DNA from: Lactuca virosa
Taxonomy: Eukaryota > Streptophyta > Magnoliopsida > Asterales > Asteraceae
Direction of reading: 5' to 3'
DNA length: 64,000 bases
Assembly (NCBI GenBank): GCA_928212115.1
Contig: CAKMRJ010005745.1
Span: 215,876,533 to 215,940,532 of the forward strand
Part shown: positions 47,865 to 59,436 of the stretch, piece after piece
How positions within the stretch are numbered: the stretch's first letter is position 1
Layout of the letters: each line of letters opens with the position of its first letter
The notes under the pieces: generated by a model
What the model was told of the DNA's origin: nothing
Database searches by the model: none
What the model saw: only the letters and a program-made list of their open reading frames with translations
Position numbers and translations under genes: made by a program

Positions 47865-48888
47865 TGTAACATTTCGTTTATTAAATAAATCAATATATGA
47901 AATTAATAAATGAGTAATAGCCCAAAATTCAGAATAATTTAGCAAGGTGTTGGTCTCGAGGAGTTAATTATACAATTTGAGAAGTTGGGGGTTAAAAGTG
48001 TAAGTTCCGAAGTGATTTGTACATAATTATGAAGGCAAGGACTGCTTGGTAAATTATTGGGACTTAAATCGAATAGATTTTTGGGAAGCAAGGGCTATAT
48101 GGTAAATTCCAAATTTAATTTGTAAAGATTTCTGAGGGCGGGGGCTATTTGGTAAGTTTGGATCTAAATTGTAATGAATTTATGGAATTAGGGGTTAAAA
48201 GGGAACTATTGGATTTCATTTGAAAAAGAAATGATGGGGAGGGGCCAGAAGTGAATAAAAGAGCATAAGTTGAAATGGATACGGGATTACACTCGTTCAT
48301 TCCCTCATTGCATCGTGAAGCCCTAGCATAGGCATTCAGTCGTCGTATGTGAGTTCTCAGCCGCCACCTATCCCTTTTCCTCATTGTTCCGATCAGGCGA
48401 AGGTGTCGCTTGCTGCTCCACCGTTGAGCACCGCCCCAACGCTGCTGACGGAGACGAGGTGTGAAGCCGGAAAGAGCCACCAGAATCCTCCGACGAAGCT
48501 GTGAACGTCGCTGTGAGTCATGGACGACCGAAACCCTTGGTAAGCTAGCTGCAATCTGATTTCTTCCTCCTCTTTCATTATTATGGCGTGTGTGTGACGT
48601 TTGTACGCCCCAGCTGCCACTGCCGGCCTCAACCGCCGGTACCGTCGCCTTTGGCGCTGCCAACCTTCAAATGGTGGCTGATGGTTGTGTTTATCGTCAT
48701 ATTTTATTCGTGTGATGTTGTTGGACTCGTGAATATTGCTGGTCGGGGGATTAGGTGCACCACCATGGCAGCCAACCATGGTGGCTGGCGTTTCTGCCAT
48801 ATCTCGCCGCCACCAGCCACCGTGGGAGGTGGCTGTGGGTGTGTTTATGGGTTTGTGTTTGAGTGTAATTGTTGATTTCGGAAATTAT
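47865..48888 (+). mobile_element. Gypsy-type 3' LTR, truncated
   Basis: TGTAACATTTCG begins right after the polypurine tract, as expected for a 3' LTR. The block includes a GC-rich segment (48400-48860), with open frames on both strands but no known domain, probably the transcribed LTR leader. It ends abruptly where another LTR (TGTGACATCCCC) begins at 48889. Confidence 0.55.
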
Positions 48889-49240
48889 TGTGACATCCCC
48901 ATTTTTCACGGCCAGAAAAGACCGATTTTGTTTATGCTTTATAAAAAATCAGAGTACCTCTTTTAATAAAAATGTTGCGGAATTTGTTCCCAGAAAAACC
49001 ATGATAAATACGTTATCAAAGCATTTCCGAAGAAATGTATTTTTATCCATTTTAAAACATTTGGGATGTCATCGGCAATACAAAAACATAAGCACAAACA
49101 GAACTTACATTCATTTATACTAGTGCTCTACATCTCTTTTAAATCTGTCAGTGTAAAGTAGCTTCATATCGACACCTGTGATACAAATAAGCTTGAGTGG
49201 GTCAGGTTGGGAAACCTGGTGAGTACATAGGGTTTTCAAC
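48889..49240 (+). mobile_element. Left piece of a second gypsy-type LTR, split by the copia insertion
   Basis: Starts TGTGACATCCCCATTTTTCA. It is interrupted at 49240 by the copia element and resumes at 61599 after the duplicated TCAAC: reading across, GGTTTTCAAC joins CCACAATAATG. Confidence 0.6.
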
Positions 49241-49572
49241 TGTAAGGTCCTGAAACGGATCTTTACCAATGATCAAGCAATGAAACAATCAAAATAAGAA
49301 TAGAATAAGAAGATTAATCAAGCTTGCACACGTTTATTGCAGTAAAATGTCTGGTACAACTCGATACAGTAAACCGTAAACTCTCTGGCATCAACAACTA
49401 GACAAAGACCTACAACTCCTCTATTTATACATGACTTGAGCCGCAAACTGGGTTTACGGCCGTAAACTCACTCTTGGGCCGTAAACTACTAAACAACACC
49501 AAAAACACACTGAAGACCCATAATGAACTATTACAATGAAAGCCTAGACCAAACCATTAACTGGACCCTTCA
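49241..49572 (-). repeat. 3' LTR of the copia element
   Basis: 332 bp, TGTAAGGTCCTG to GGACCCTTCA on the plus strand. Contains GTTTACGGCCGTAAAC. About 98% identical to the other LTR. Confidence 0.95.
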
Positions 49573-49600
49573 ATCTCCCCCTTGGTTTGGTGCTAGCTTG
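49573..49600 (-). other. Polypurine tract of the copia element
   Basis: On the minus strand, CCAAACCAAGGGGGAGAT directly precedes the 3' LTR start TGAAGGGTCC, the standard plus-strand primer position. The third coding region stops only about 30 bases before it. Confidence 0.88.
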
Positions 49601-49603
49601 GAC

Positions 49604-52404
49604 TCAGTTTTTGTCAATTACCAGCACATCAGATTTTCCCATAGCTCCATTCCACATCTCATTCTCAATAATCTCAGCAACCATCGAAGTGTACTCCTTA
49701 GCAGCGGATTCAAAAAGATCTTCAGCCACCTTGATCTGATGAATAGAGAGCTGATGTATATCCCACCTACCAAACTGAAGCAGATCCCTCTTGTCATATA
49801 AGCGGATACAACCCTCTTTAAGCTTGATGACAGCAGAAGCTGTAGTTTCATCAAACACCCAATATTGCATGGATTTGAGAGATCCATCTGGATGATTTTG
49901 AAGAACGGGAATCTGCTTTACTTGAGCAGTAGCGGGCCACATTACTGACCGAAGTGGCTGACTAGTTTTGGGATCAATGACACTCGGGTAAATCTTGATA
50001 ATAGACTCTGCAGTCTTCATTGAGGGAAATCCCTTAGCCACTTGATCTTCCAAAAAAGTCTTGAACTGAGTTGTCATGGGATTATTTGATGGATTTGAGA
50101 AAGGAGCATTTGACAGCTTCGTAAGGTCAATCCTAGTCAAGGAGTTAAAATCGTGAGCATCTTTGTATAGTTCAGTATTGCCACTCTTTCTTCTCACGAT
50201 CCACATGTTCATAGTATCATGGAATCCCCACGAAATGATTCCTGACCTATCACCATAAATGTCTCTGAAACGATTTTCTCCCAGATCCGTAAAGGTGATC
50301 TTTGATTGATCCCAGGGAGCATTGTGATCTGAGCTCCTTTTGAATAGAAATTGACCCTTTTCAGCTGACTTGGCCAATTTAGCTCGTTTCAATGCCACTA
50401 CATTCGAAGCCTGCGCCGGTTCCTTGTCAAACCGATCAACAACGGTGGTTGTTCTTGTAGGTTGTGGAACTATGGGAGCATCTTGATCGGGAAGATAGAT
50501 CTTTGGCTCATCGACAGATGACTTGAATTTGTCGCCAAAATCTTCTTCCAGCTTCTTCTTTAGATCGTAGTAGCTGGCGGTCAATAAGCCAAAATGCGTC
50601 TGAAGATCAGTAATCTGCCTCGTCTTCAGAGCTTTATCTTCAATAAGTTCAGCAACTTGAATATTGAGCTTTGCATTTTCAGTCTGAAGGTCTGCAACCT
50701 TGATATCCAGCTCAATATTTTTCTGATCTAAATCAATATTTTTCTGATTCAGTGCATCGATCTCCTTCTGAAGTCCAAGTATTGAAGGATTCTCTTCTCC
50801 TGAGCTGCCACCCCCAATAGAAATTCCTTTGCCACGTGAGGGAGGAGTTGTGAATTGTTCTTCAGCCAAATGCCTGGCTAGCCTCACAGAAGCAACATCA
50901 TGGTCTGGCCTGGGAGGAGAGAAACATGTGGGGAAGGAAGAGCCACCAGCTTCATAGAAGGTGCTAGGACCTTCACTGACGGGTTCAGATGAAACAATGG
51001 CAGGAGTAGTTGTTGGTGGAGTTGTAAAGCTTTGAAAATACACCCGAATCAGGAATTCCCTGTCTAGGGTCAAGTCTCCGTCTTTTTATTGGAGGTTGAG
51101 AGGCATGTGTAGTTGTGCGATCACTTTCCAATGGCTCAGATGTAGGTGGAACAACATCAAGGGGAGGAGTCCCTGACACTGTCACCATAGGAATTGCTAT
51201 TTCCGCCATTGGATTGGTAAGAGGAGGCGTGGCTTCGAGAACGTCTTCATTTTCCCTTATCTCTGTTGCTGGATGAGCAACTTCATCGATATTGTCAAGT
51301 AGCGTGTTGAGGTTTTCACCGGTCATGAAGTCTTCATTACTACCAAAATTTAAAGGAATTTCATCGTTATCGAACCCAGTGAGATCGAGGTCTTCATACA
51401 AATCAGTCGCCGTTCCGCTTTTTTGAAGACCCCTCATTATAATCACTTTGGACCTGAACAGATGTCAGTTCATCTTCCTCAGCTACTTGAGCATTAGGAG
51501 TTGGAGTTTCTTCTTCCTCAGCACGATCCGACACTGTAATAACATCATCTTCCGAAATGACTCTCTCAGAAGAAGTAGGCTCAGATGACATTTTGTCTGA
51601 CGTTCCATGAGATTCGGAGGATTCATTTATCTCAGCAAATTTTCCGAATTTCACAAGAGGATGTAATCCTTGGAAAACGACCTTGCCCTTGCGATTCTGC
51701 TTAATAAGACCAACAGTGTGGGGGCCTAACGACTTCATATCTAGTGTGTCTCCCTCTTTGACCATCTCCAGAAATTGGGTGTTAATGAACAACTGAATGA
51801 ACCTAGGATACAACAAGAAAGAATCTCTGGTCTCCCAGTTTATAGCATTGATGTTTACTATGAACTCATCCAATATGAACTTTGAGAAGTTGAAGTGGAT
51901 TCCTGCAGCTAGTGAAACAATTTCCCCTGTGTTCCTTAGCGAGATTTCATTAGCACCTGATCTTCTGCCCGAGATACAGCTCACAAATACATGAGCCAAG
52001 AATCTCCAGTAGGGTGGCAGTAGCTTTTTCACAGTGGGAGGATAGATGCCTTCATACCCCATCTTCTTGAGAATCTTTTGCACATCTTCAATCCCGATTT
52101 CTGTAGGAAAATCAGGTTGATCATTAATCAGCAATGTTTCTCTGATGTACTGCTCAGTGATGATAATCTTGCATCCTTTCACAACAGCTTCAACGATAAC
52201 TACTCCATTTTCTCTTGTCATCTTAGCAGTCTGCCAGAACTCCCTGACAATTTTCTGATAGATGACTGGGTTCACAGTAATGGCAGAGGCTAGGCAGCAT
52301 TCTCTCAGTTTGTAGATCATCGACCTAAAATCTCCATGAGCAGCAGGAGGATCATCCAGTACAATAGCCAGGTTATGCATGTCAGCAAACTTCAAACTTG
52401 CCAT
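49604..52404 (-). pseudogene. Third coding region of the copia element (post-pol, envelope-position ORF), frameshifted
   Basis: Three overlapping minus-strand frames, 52404-51403, 51446-50985 and 51073-49604, form one interrupted coding region of roughly 930 codons. The N-terminal part (333 codons) starts MASLKFADMHN and has a globular region with SAITVNPVIYQKIVREFWQT, PPYWRFLAHVFVSCISG and LLYPRFIQLFINTQF. An acidic, Ser/Thr/Pro-rich linker follows, then a strong coiled coil near 50840-50560 (LNQKNIDLDQKNIELDIKV), and a conserved-looking C-terminal part (RFRDIYGDRSGIISWGFHD). Frame breaks lie near 51410-51445 and 51000-51070. Asteraceae relatives of this ORF are often mislabelled as synaptobrevin/longin-like proteins. 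It occupies the envelope position of SIRE elements, but I see no signal peptide or membrane segment, so an envelope role is unproven. Function unknown. Confidence 0.72.
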
Positions 52405-52440
52405 TGATCTGCACTAAACCAGGCCAAGTAAGAAAACAAA
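52405..52440 (-). promoter_or_regulatory. Candidate 3' splice site just before the third coding region
   Basis: On the minus strand GGTTTAGTGCAG is followed by ATCA and then ATG at 52404. The T-rich stretch TTTTGTTTTCTTACTTGG lies about 25-45 bases upstream. This fits a plant intron acceptor placed four bases before the start codon. A spliced sub-genomic mRNA is inference; no donor was assigned. Confidence 0.4.
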
Positions 52441-52524
52441 AGATTTGAGCAGTTAAAGCTTTAAGTTTTCTCAATTAATCAATTTCATTTTGGCCTTAAA
52501 AGGAAATATTTTGATCAAAATTTT

Positions 52525-52715
52525 GAGTTTACGGTCAAAAATGGTCAAAATAGTGTTTACGGTCCAGATTGGGTTTACGGCCGTAAACCCACTGCAGTAA
52601 TCTCTTGACCGTAAACGGAGTTTACGGTCGTAAGCTCCAAAGGGAGTTTACGGTCGTAAGCTTCTAGACCGTAAGCTCAGACCGTTTACGGTCGTAAGCC
52701 CTCCCTAAACCGTAA
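52525..52715 (-). repeat. Palindrome cluster 2 (GTTTACGG/CCGTAAAC) in leader of the third coding region
   Basis: About nine copies of GTTTACGG or CCGTAAAC and variants (GTCGTAAGC) in 190 bp, including the full palindrome GTTTACGGCCGTAAAC. The same motif fills the gag leader and appears in both LTRs. Confidence 0.92.
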
Positions 52716-54540
52716 ACGCCGACGAACTGAAAAACCTCGATTAATCCCCCATTATCAGTCGAATCGATGAACAAACACCATTTCCTCAGTCGGTTTTAGC
52801 ATACCTTTGATGTGGACTAAACGATTTTGCAAAAAACACACAAAAAATTTTCGAGGATGAGAGAGAGTGGAGAGGTTTTGCGGCCGGAAGGATGAAAAAG
52901 AGGGTGGAAAGGGTTTCCAGCAGTAAACTCCACCTTTTATACCTCCTTTGAATTTTACCTGTCTCCCACACAGTATAAGGCACAGTCCAAATCCCAATTA
53001 ATTTTTCAAAATAAAGCCTTTTGAGGATTTTTAAAATTAAAATAAAATTAAAATTAAAATTAAACTAAAAATAAAATAAAATAATTTCAAAAATTTAAGA
53101 GTTTAAAAAATTAAATTTTGACAATTAAAAAAATAAAAAATAAAAATAAAATAAAAATAAAAATAAAAATAAAATTGAGATAAAATAAATACATACTTAA
53201 ATTCATCTCAAAAATTACTGAAAATAATTTTGTGACACTGGGATCAAAGTTGTTAGACAGCCTTAATCCACTTGTCGGTACCTTTATCTTCACGTCTTTG
53301 TCTGGTCGATCGTCGGTATTGTGGTCCACTTAAACACGAAAAATTGTGACAGAATTAGGACATACCATTAGTTACAAGACAAAGTGATCCTAAGTTCCTA
53401 GATAATATTTCTTAAGGACCATTCAGCTGACGACGACCAGGGATATTGTTGTCCACCTAAATTGAGCAGCGAGATCTATAGACAATCTGTAAGTGTTCAA
53501 TTTTAATTGTACTAGAACATGTTTCCCGTTTCCTGATATGCTCCAGTAATCAAGGATTTCCATAATACTCCTTACATCGGGTGAGCAGACAATTATTAAG
53601 AGAGAAGATAGATTTAGAATGCATATGCTATACACCCAGGTCGGATCTCTTCCAATCACGCAGAAGGTGAAACATATGACTAACTGAAGTTTTAGAGAGA
53701 TTGAGAAAAAGAATGATGCATATACTGTGTACCAGGTCGGATTGAGGGTCACGCAAAGGAGACAGTATATGGCTAACAGATAGAAAGAATTGCATAGATA
53801 GAAGATGCAGAGAAATAGAGTTGCACATGCTACAGTCCAGGTCGGATCTCTCAATCACACAAAGGAAGCAACATATGACTAACAGACAGATAGAGAGAAG
53901 ACAATTTTCTACAGACCTAATTTATCGGAATTCACCAGTCACCCCATCAATACCGGAATTAAGGACAGAATCTGCACATCAAGGAAAAGTTAATCCACGG
54001 TTCCAGATACAGGTTCTTTTAATGTGACCAGTAGATTCCCATATTTATCTCCCTGCTCAACCTATCCTAGTGTCGCATTGTCAGGCTAAACGGATTTAAC
54101 TAGGTCAAGATTTGTCAAGTCTATGAATTCCTTAAGTTCAATTCTGCCTAGTCAAGTCCATTTAGAATATTTCGTGCCTACCGGCGCATCAAACACAGAG
54201 CATAGACAATTTAATTTTGGGTACGTTACGCAGACTCAGATTGCCTGTTATCACTTGATAATATCACTTCCCAGTACAACATCCACAAGAAAGACTGACA
54301 GAAACATATTTTTGATTTTTTTATTTGTTTTATAATGTTTTTGGATTTTTTAAGGTTTTAAAAAAAATAAAACAGAAGCTCAATATTTTTGGATTTTTCA
54401 TATTTTCTAAAAAAAATAAAACAGAAATAAAATATTTTTGGATTTTTTTTTTGTTTATTTCTCCCCCTAAATTTGTGCGTGGGTGAGAATGAAATCAGTA
54501 AAATGCGCAAATTTAAACGAACCTAACCAATAACAAAAAT
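52716..54540 (-). other. Non-coding spacer between pol and third coding region
   Basis: No conserved coding motif. An A-rich tract lies at 53025-53180 on the plus strand. Three imperfect ~100-bp repeats carry CCAGGTCGGATCTCT or a variant at about 53637, 53734 and 53838, each followed by AATCACGCAGAAGG-like and ATATGACTAACAG strings. Confidence 0.6.
53600..53895. repeat. Three imperfect ~100-bp repeats with CCAGGTCGGAT core
   Basis: CCAGGTCGGAT recurs at intervals of about 97 and 104 bp, followed each time by a CACGCA(A/G)AAGG and a CATATGACTAAC-type string. They lie within the pol to third-ORF spacer. Confidence 0.75.
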
Positions 54541-57500
54541 TTAATCCTCAAAACGAATCATTTTCAAAAAGCCCACAAGCACATCGAATCGAGCTTTGTT
54601 AAAAGGCTTGGTGAACAGATCCGCCACATTATTAGCAGTGGGAACCTGTTCCAGCCGGATGAGCGAGCGCTCATAACAATCTTTGATAAAGTGAATTTTG
54701 ATGTCAATGTGCTTGGTTTTGGAATGTTGGACAAGATTTTTAGTAATTTGAATTGCGGCCTCATTATCACAGTGAATGGGGGTTTCTAGATAATTCAAAC
54801 CGTAGTCCAACAGCTGATGTTGGATCCAGATAACTTGAGAGCAACAAGCAGATGCAACAACATATTCCGCTTCTACTATTGAGGTGGAGACGGTATGCTG
54901 TTTCTTGCACTGCCACGACACCAGCCTATCTCCAAGGAATTGACACCCTCCTGATGTAGATTTCCTGTCAAGCTCACAGCCTCCATAATTACTGTCAGCA
55001 AAAGCATATAAATCAAATTCAGAATTCTTCGGATACCAAAGACCCAATTTTGGGCTGTCTTTGATATACCGAAAAATCCTTTTGACAGCAATAAGATGTG
55101 AAAGTTTAGGATTAGCCTGATAGCGAGCGCATTGACAAACTGCAAACATGATGTCGGGATAACTTGCAGTAAGATACATCAACGATCCGATCATCGATCT
55201 GTAGTGTGTCTGATCTATGGATTTGCCATCAATATCTGGATTCAGCAGGGGTCTTTCAGCCATTGGTGTCGATGCAGGCTTTGCGTCTTGAAACCCGAAC
55301 TTCTCAAGAATATCCTCCACATACTTAGCTTGATGTAGCAGGATTCCGGTTGAATTTTGTTTGACCTGAAGCCCCAGAAACATGGTCATTTCGCCCAGTG
55401 AACTCATCTCAAACCGCTTTTTCATCACGCCTTCAAACTCTCTGCATAGCTGTGGACTGGTAGACCCGAAGATAATGTCGTCAACGTAGATCGGGACTAG
55501 AATCTGATCATTACCAACATGCTTGATGAATAAAGTTTGATCGATAGTGCCGCGAAAGTATCCATGCTCGAGCAAGTGCTTTGTGAGAGTCACATACCAC
55601 GCTCGAGGAGCTTGATGCAACCCATACAATGCCTTGTCCAACTTGTAGACATGATTAGGAAATTTTGAATTGACGAACCCAGGGGGTTGATCAACGTAGA
55701 TTTCTTCCTTCACCTTGCCATACAAGAAGGCTGTCTTGACATCCATTTGGTAGACCGTGAAGTTCATGTAGGAAGCATATGCGAGAAAGATACGAATAGC
55801 CTCCAATCGAGCAACTGGTGCGTAAAACTCATTATATAATCAAGACCCTCAACTTGTCGAAACCCACGAACCACCAACCTTGCTTTATTGCGCACTATTA
55901 CACCAGAATCATCCTTCTTGTTACGATAGACCCAACGCGTGTCAAGAGACCTTTTGCCCTTTGGTAACTCAACCAATTTCCAAACCCAGAGCTTTTCAAA
56001 CTGATTTAGCTCTTCATGCATCGCATCTACCCAGCTGGGCTCATTCAATGCCATTTCAACGTTCTTGGGATCTATTTGAGATATAAAGCAAGAATAGAGA
56101 CATGCATTGACATCTCCACTCTGACTTCTGGTTTTAACTCCATCACCCAGCTGGCCAATGACGTTTTTGATCGGATGATCGCGTTGAATTCTTGAAGGTA
56201 TGTCTTGGCTGATATCATTGAGTGAAACAGGAAGAGTGTGAATGTTGAAACCTCCATCATTTGCTGATTGATCCACATTAGACGAATCTGCTACAAACTC
56301 ATTAGCAATTTCTTCAGGAAAGAGTAGTTCCATAAAAGTTGGAGTGACAGCTGAAGCATCTCTAGACATGAACTCTCTTTCAATAGGAGTAAGAGGTGTA
56401 GCGTCAGCATCAGGAGTTTCCTTTTGAACTTTAGACTCTGGACTATCAAGTCGAACAGATGACTCCCCTTCAGGTGGAGCAGAGGACTCCCCCTCAGATG
56501 GAGCAGAGGACTCCCTCTCAACCGTTGGAGGTCTGTAAACAACTTCTTCGTCTTCGTCTTCAGAAACAATCTTCAAGCCAGAAGAGGATCCATTTGAACC
56601 ATCTGAAGACACATTTAAGGATTTGAAAAGCGATGTGTAATCAAATAACCAGTCAGGACCCACTCGAGCGTCTGTTTCATTCTCCTCCAACCAGCGCACG
56701 TCATAGTATTCGACAATCTGCTTAGTCTTCTTGTTGTTAACCCTATACGCGGTGCGCGCAGCATACCGGAAATGGCTGACTGAAGGCTTGTGTCCATAGA
56801 GAATCTCGTACGGTGTCTTCATCTGAGCTTTGTTGATTAGAACACGATTCTGCACGTAGCAAGCAGTGTTAATCGCCTCGGCCCAAAAGAAAACAGGTAA
56901 TTTAGAATCACAAAGCATTGTCCTTGCAGCGTCTTTTTAAGTTCTATTTCTCCTTTCAGCAACACCGTTTTGTTGAGGTGTGTGAGCAGAGCTGTATTGA
57001 CGCACGATCCCCTTTTCTGCGCAAAAATGGTCAAGAACGCATTCTTGAACTCAGTTCCATTGTCAGTACGAAGCGCCTTCACCTGGTTGTTGGTTTGCTT
57101 CTCAATCATCACAATGAATTTCTTTATCAGATCAGCAACCCCAGCTTTGTTGGATAAGAAGAAGACCCACGTAAAACGAGAGAAATCATCGATCACAACT
57201 AGACAGTACGAACTTCTGTTGATGCTCAGGACGTTGACCGGACCAAATAAGTCCATATGCAATAATGGAGCACCTAATGATTGAGTTGACTTGCTTGGCA
57301 GGTGTGGTTTTCTATGATGCTTTCCTTGGGCACAGGACACACACTTCTCAAATGTAATAAAGTCTCTGACAGGTAAGCCTCGGACCATCTCATTCTTAGC
57401 AAGGCGATTAGGTTTTTCGCGTAGCATGACCGAGTCGTTGGTGCCACACACATTGCGTTTTGTTCGAGACTTTTGAAAATAGGCAAGTGACTTGTTCAGG

Positions 57501-57889
57501 TATGTTACTGTTCATGTCATAATGTAAGCATTCCCATCCCGCTTAGATTTGACGAGAATCCACTCTTCAGGGATGATAATGTATGGCTTGAGAATCATGC
57601 ATTCTTTATCGGTTTAAATGGGTAGAATAGCCTTTGTCGCAAATTGGGAAACACTCAACAAACTATGCTTTAACTCGGGAGCAAAGTTGACATTTTCAAA
57701 GCTTTAGCTCCATTTGTAACGGTTCCTCTCTGAGTGATCTTTCCACCATCTCCGCCCGCGAAGGAAAACATACCCCCCATTAAAAGATTGAATGTCGCTT
57801 AATTGGAAGATGTCTCCTGTCATATGCCGGGAGCAGGCGCTGTCGACGTACCAAGGACGGACGGCATTCCTCCGCAACTGTCCCTGCAA
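54541..57889 (-). pseudogene. Copia pol: protease remnant, integrase, reverse transcriptase, RNase H, with several breaks
   Basis: A protease remnant (57889-57704) carries WYVDSACSRHMTG; the usual DSGCS is DSACS. Integrase follows (57451-56837): the zinc-binding CVSCAQGKHH end, DLFGPVNVLSINRSSYCLV, and RTDNGTEFKN. Then come the linker, reverse transcriptase (PSWVDAMHEELNQFEK, MDVKTAFLYGKV, LVPIYVDDIIFGST) and RNase H (FADSNYGGCELDRKSTSGG, EAEYVVASACC, KHIDIKIHFI). Breaks: a degraded stretch between 57703 and 57452, a one-base loss near 57030, a nonsense codon at 56937-56939, an in-frame loss of part of integrase near 56765 (HFR joins YAAR), and a two-base gain near 55831-55840. RT and RNase H are otherwise intact in the 421-codon frame 55806-54541. 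Confidence 0.93.
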
Positions 57890-59436
57890 AATGAGCGGGT
57901 CATTTAGATTTGGGAACCCAGGTCATCACTGTCTGGGTTTCTTTTCGCTTTCTCGATTTATCTTTTAATGTTTTCAATTAGGATCCTCATTTCTAATCAC
58001 TTCAGAGGATGTGATGATGGATTGGAAATTATTTGGGCATCCAATGATATTTAGGTTTTATAACATTCTCAGGTGGTTTTGAAATAGGTTTCTTATAGTT
58101 TGCACTGAGCCTCTGGATGTTCTACTGAAGTGGTGAAGATCCAGAACTGCTTTTTGACGAAACCGATCTTGGCGGAGCCTTGTTGTTTTGGCAAACTATT
58201 TGGAGGTTTGTTTGAAAAACCTTTTTATTCTTTTGAAAAACAGCCCTTTTCTGCTTCGATCATCTTCCAATCATCATTTCGAGAACGAGTTCTTGAGGAT
58301 TTTCTAATTAAAGACCTTCTTGAGATTCATTCTCTCCTCTTGGTGACATATAGTTCACAAAGATCCTATTTTTGACAATTCTAGCTATATGACCACCAAC
58401 ACACAATTAAACAAATCTGTTATTATTTGAACTTGTACTGCATTCTCAGATTTATTTTCTTGACAGACACTCTTACTCTTCTCATAAGAACATGCATGAG
58501 AAATAGGTTGTGAGATAAGTGAGGGTGCCTCAGATGGTGTGACTTGTGGAATTGATGGGTTTTCATGAGAATCACAAGCATCAGAATTACCAAACAGTTC
58601 ATAACAAATCAAAGAAATCAAAATTCAACAGTAGTAGATGTGGAAGCATCACACGAAACACTCTCAGTTTTAATATCAGAAACAAAAAACTTTTCATTTA
58701 ACAAAAATATCAGAATCAGAACAGAAACAGAAACAGATTCTCCAACTCCACGCTTTGCCTGATCTAAGGATTGATGCAGGGGAAGTAGAAACGTTAGTAC
58801 TTTCAACATTTATAAATCCTCCTGAAACGAAACCAGATGGCTTGCCATAAACCATGAATGGTTCGTTGGCAATCTCATCCTTGGATAAGGGTTGATACTG
58901 GATATGATGATTATAAGGAGGAGGTACACTATCAATCCTAAAACCCTTTTGTGGTTTCGCTTGAACTGCATGCAGTGATCAATCATGTTGGCAACTACCT
59001 CGCTTGATCCATCAAATTTTCTAAAATCAAAATTAGCAGTTTCAAATTGTCTTTTAATGTATCAAGCTTAGTAATTAATCATATTTTGTCTCTTAACTAA
59101 TCATAAAGTTCACATTTTTCACTGTATTCTGTTGAATTCTTTTAAAATCTTTTATTTTTGTCTCTAACTGGGCCTTAAGGTGTTTTTGTCCTTTCCTGAG
59201 TTGATAGCCCTCATATCTAAGGTCCTCTACTTCTCTACGTATAATTGAATTTCATCATGAAGAAGTTTCATCATGAAGTTTAACATATTCATTAGATGCC
59301 TGAGAGCAAGAAGGTAGATTTACCTCATTCTTCATGGGCTCGGAAGTAGAAGACACCATCAGAGCAAACTACAGCTCCATCATTTCTGCTTCAGGATCAA
59401 CTGCATCATTCTTCAGGGGAGCATCATCAATTTGAG
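57890..59436 (-). other. Degraded gag-pol spacer of the copia element
   Basis: Many stops in all minus-strand frames. Short remnants such as SYEKSKSVCQENKSENAVQV (58540-58440) look like the Lys/Ser/Asn-rich gag tail of SIRE elements. No complete domain. Confidence 0.55.

Noticed and set aside
48145..48875. ORFs of 95-172 codons in a GC-rich stretch
   Set aside because: They lie in the transcribed part of a gypsy-type LTR, overlap on both strands and have no motif.
49604..49887. Second-frame ORFs in the third coding region of the copia
   Set aside because: Shadows of the longer, motif-bearing minus-strand frame.
54120..54340. 70-codon plus-strand ORF after the copia pol
   Set aside because: Antisense to a non-coding spacer, no motif.
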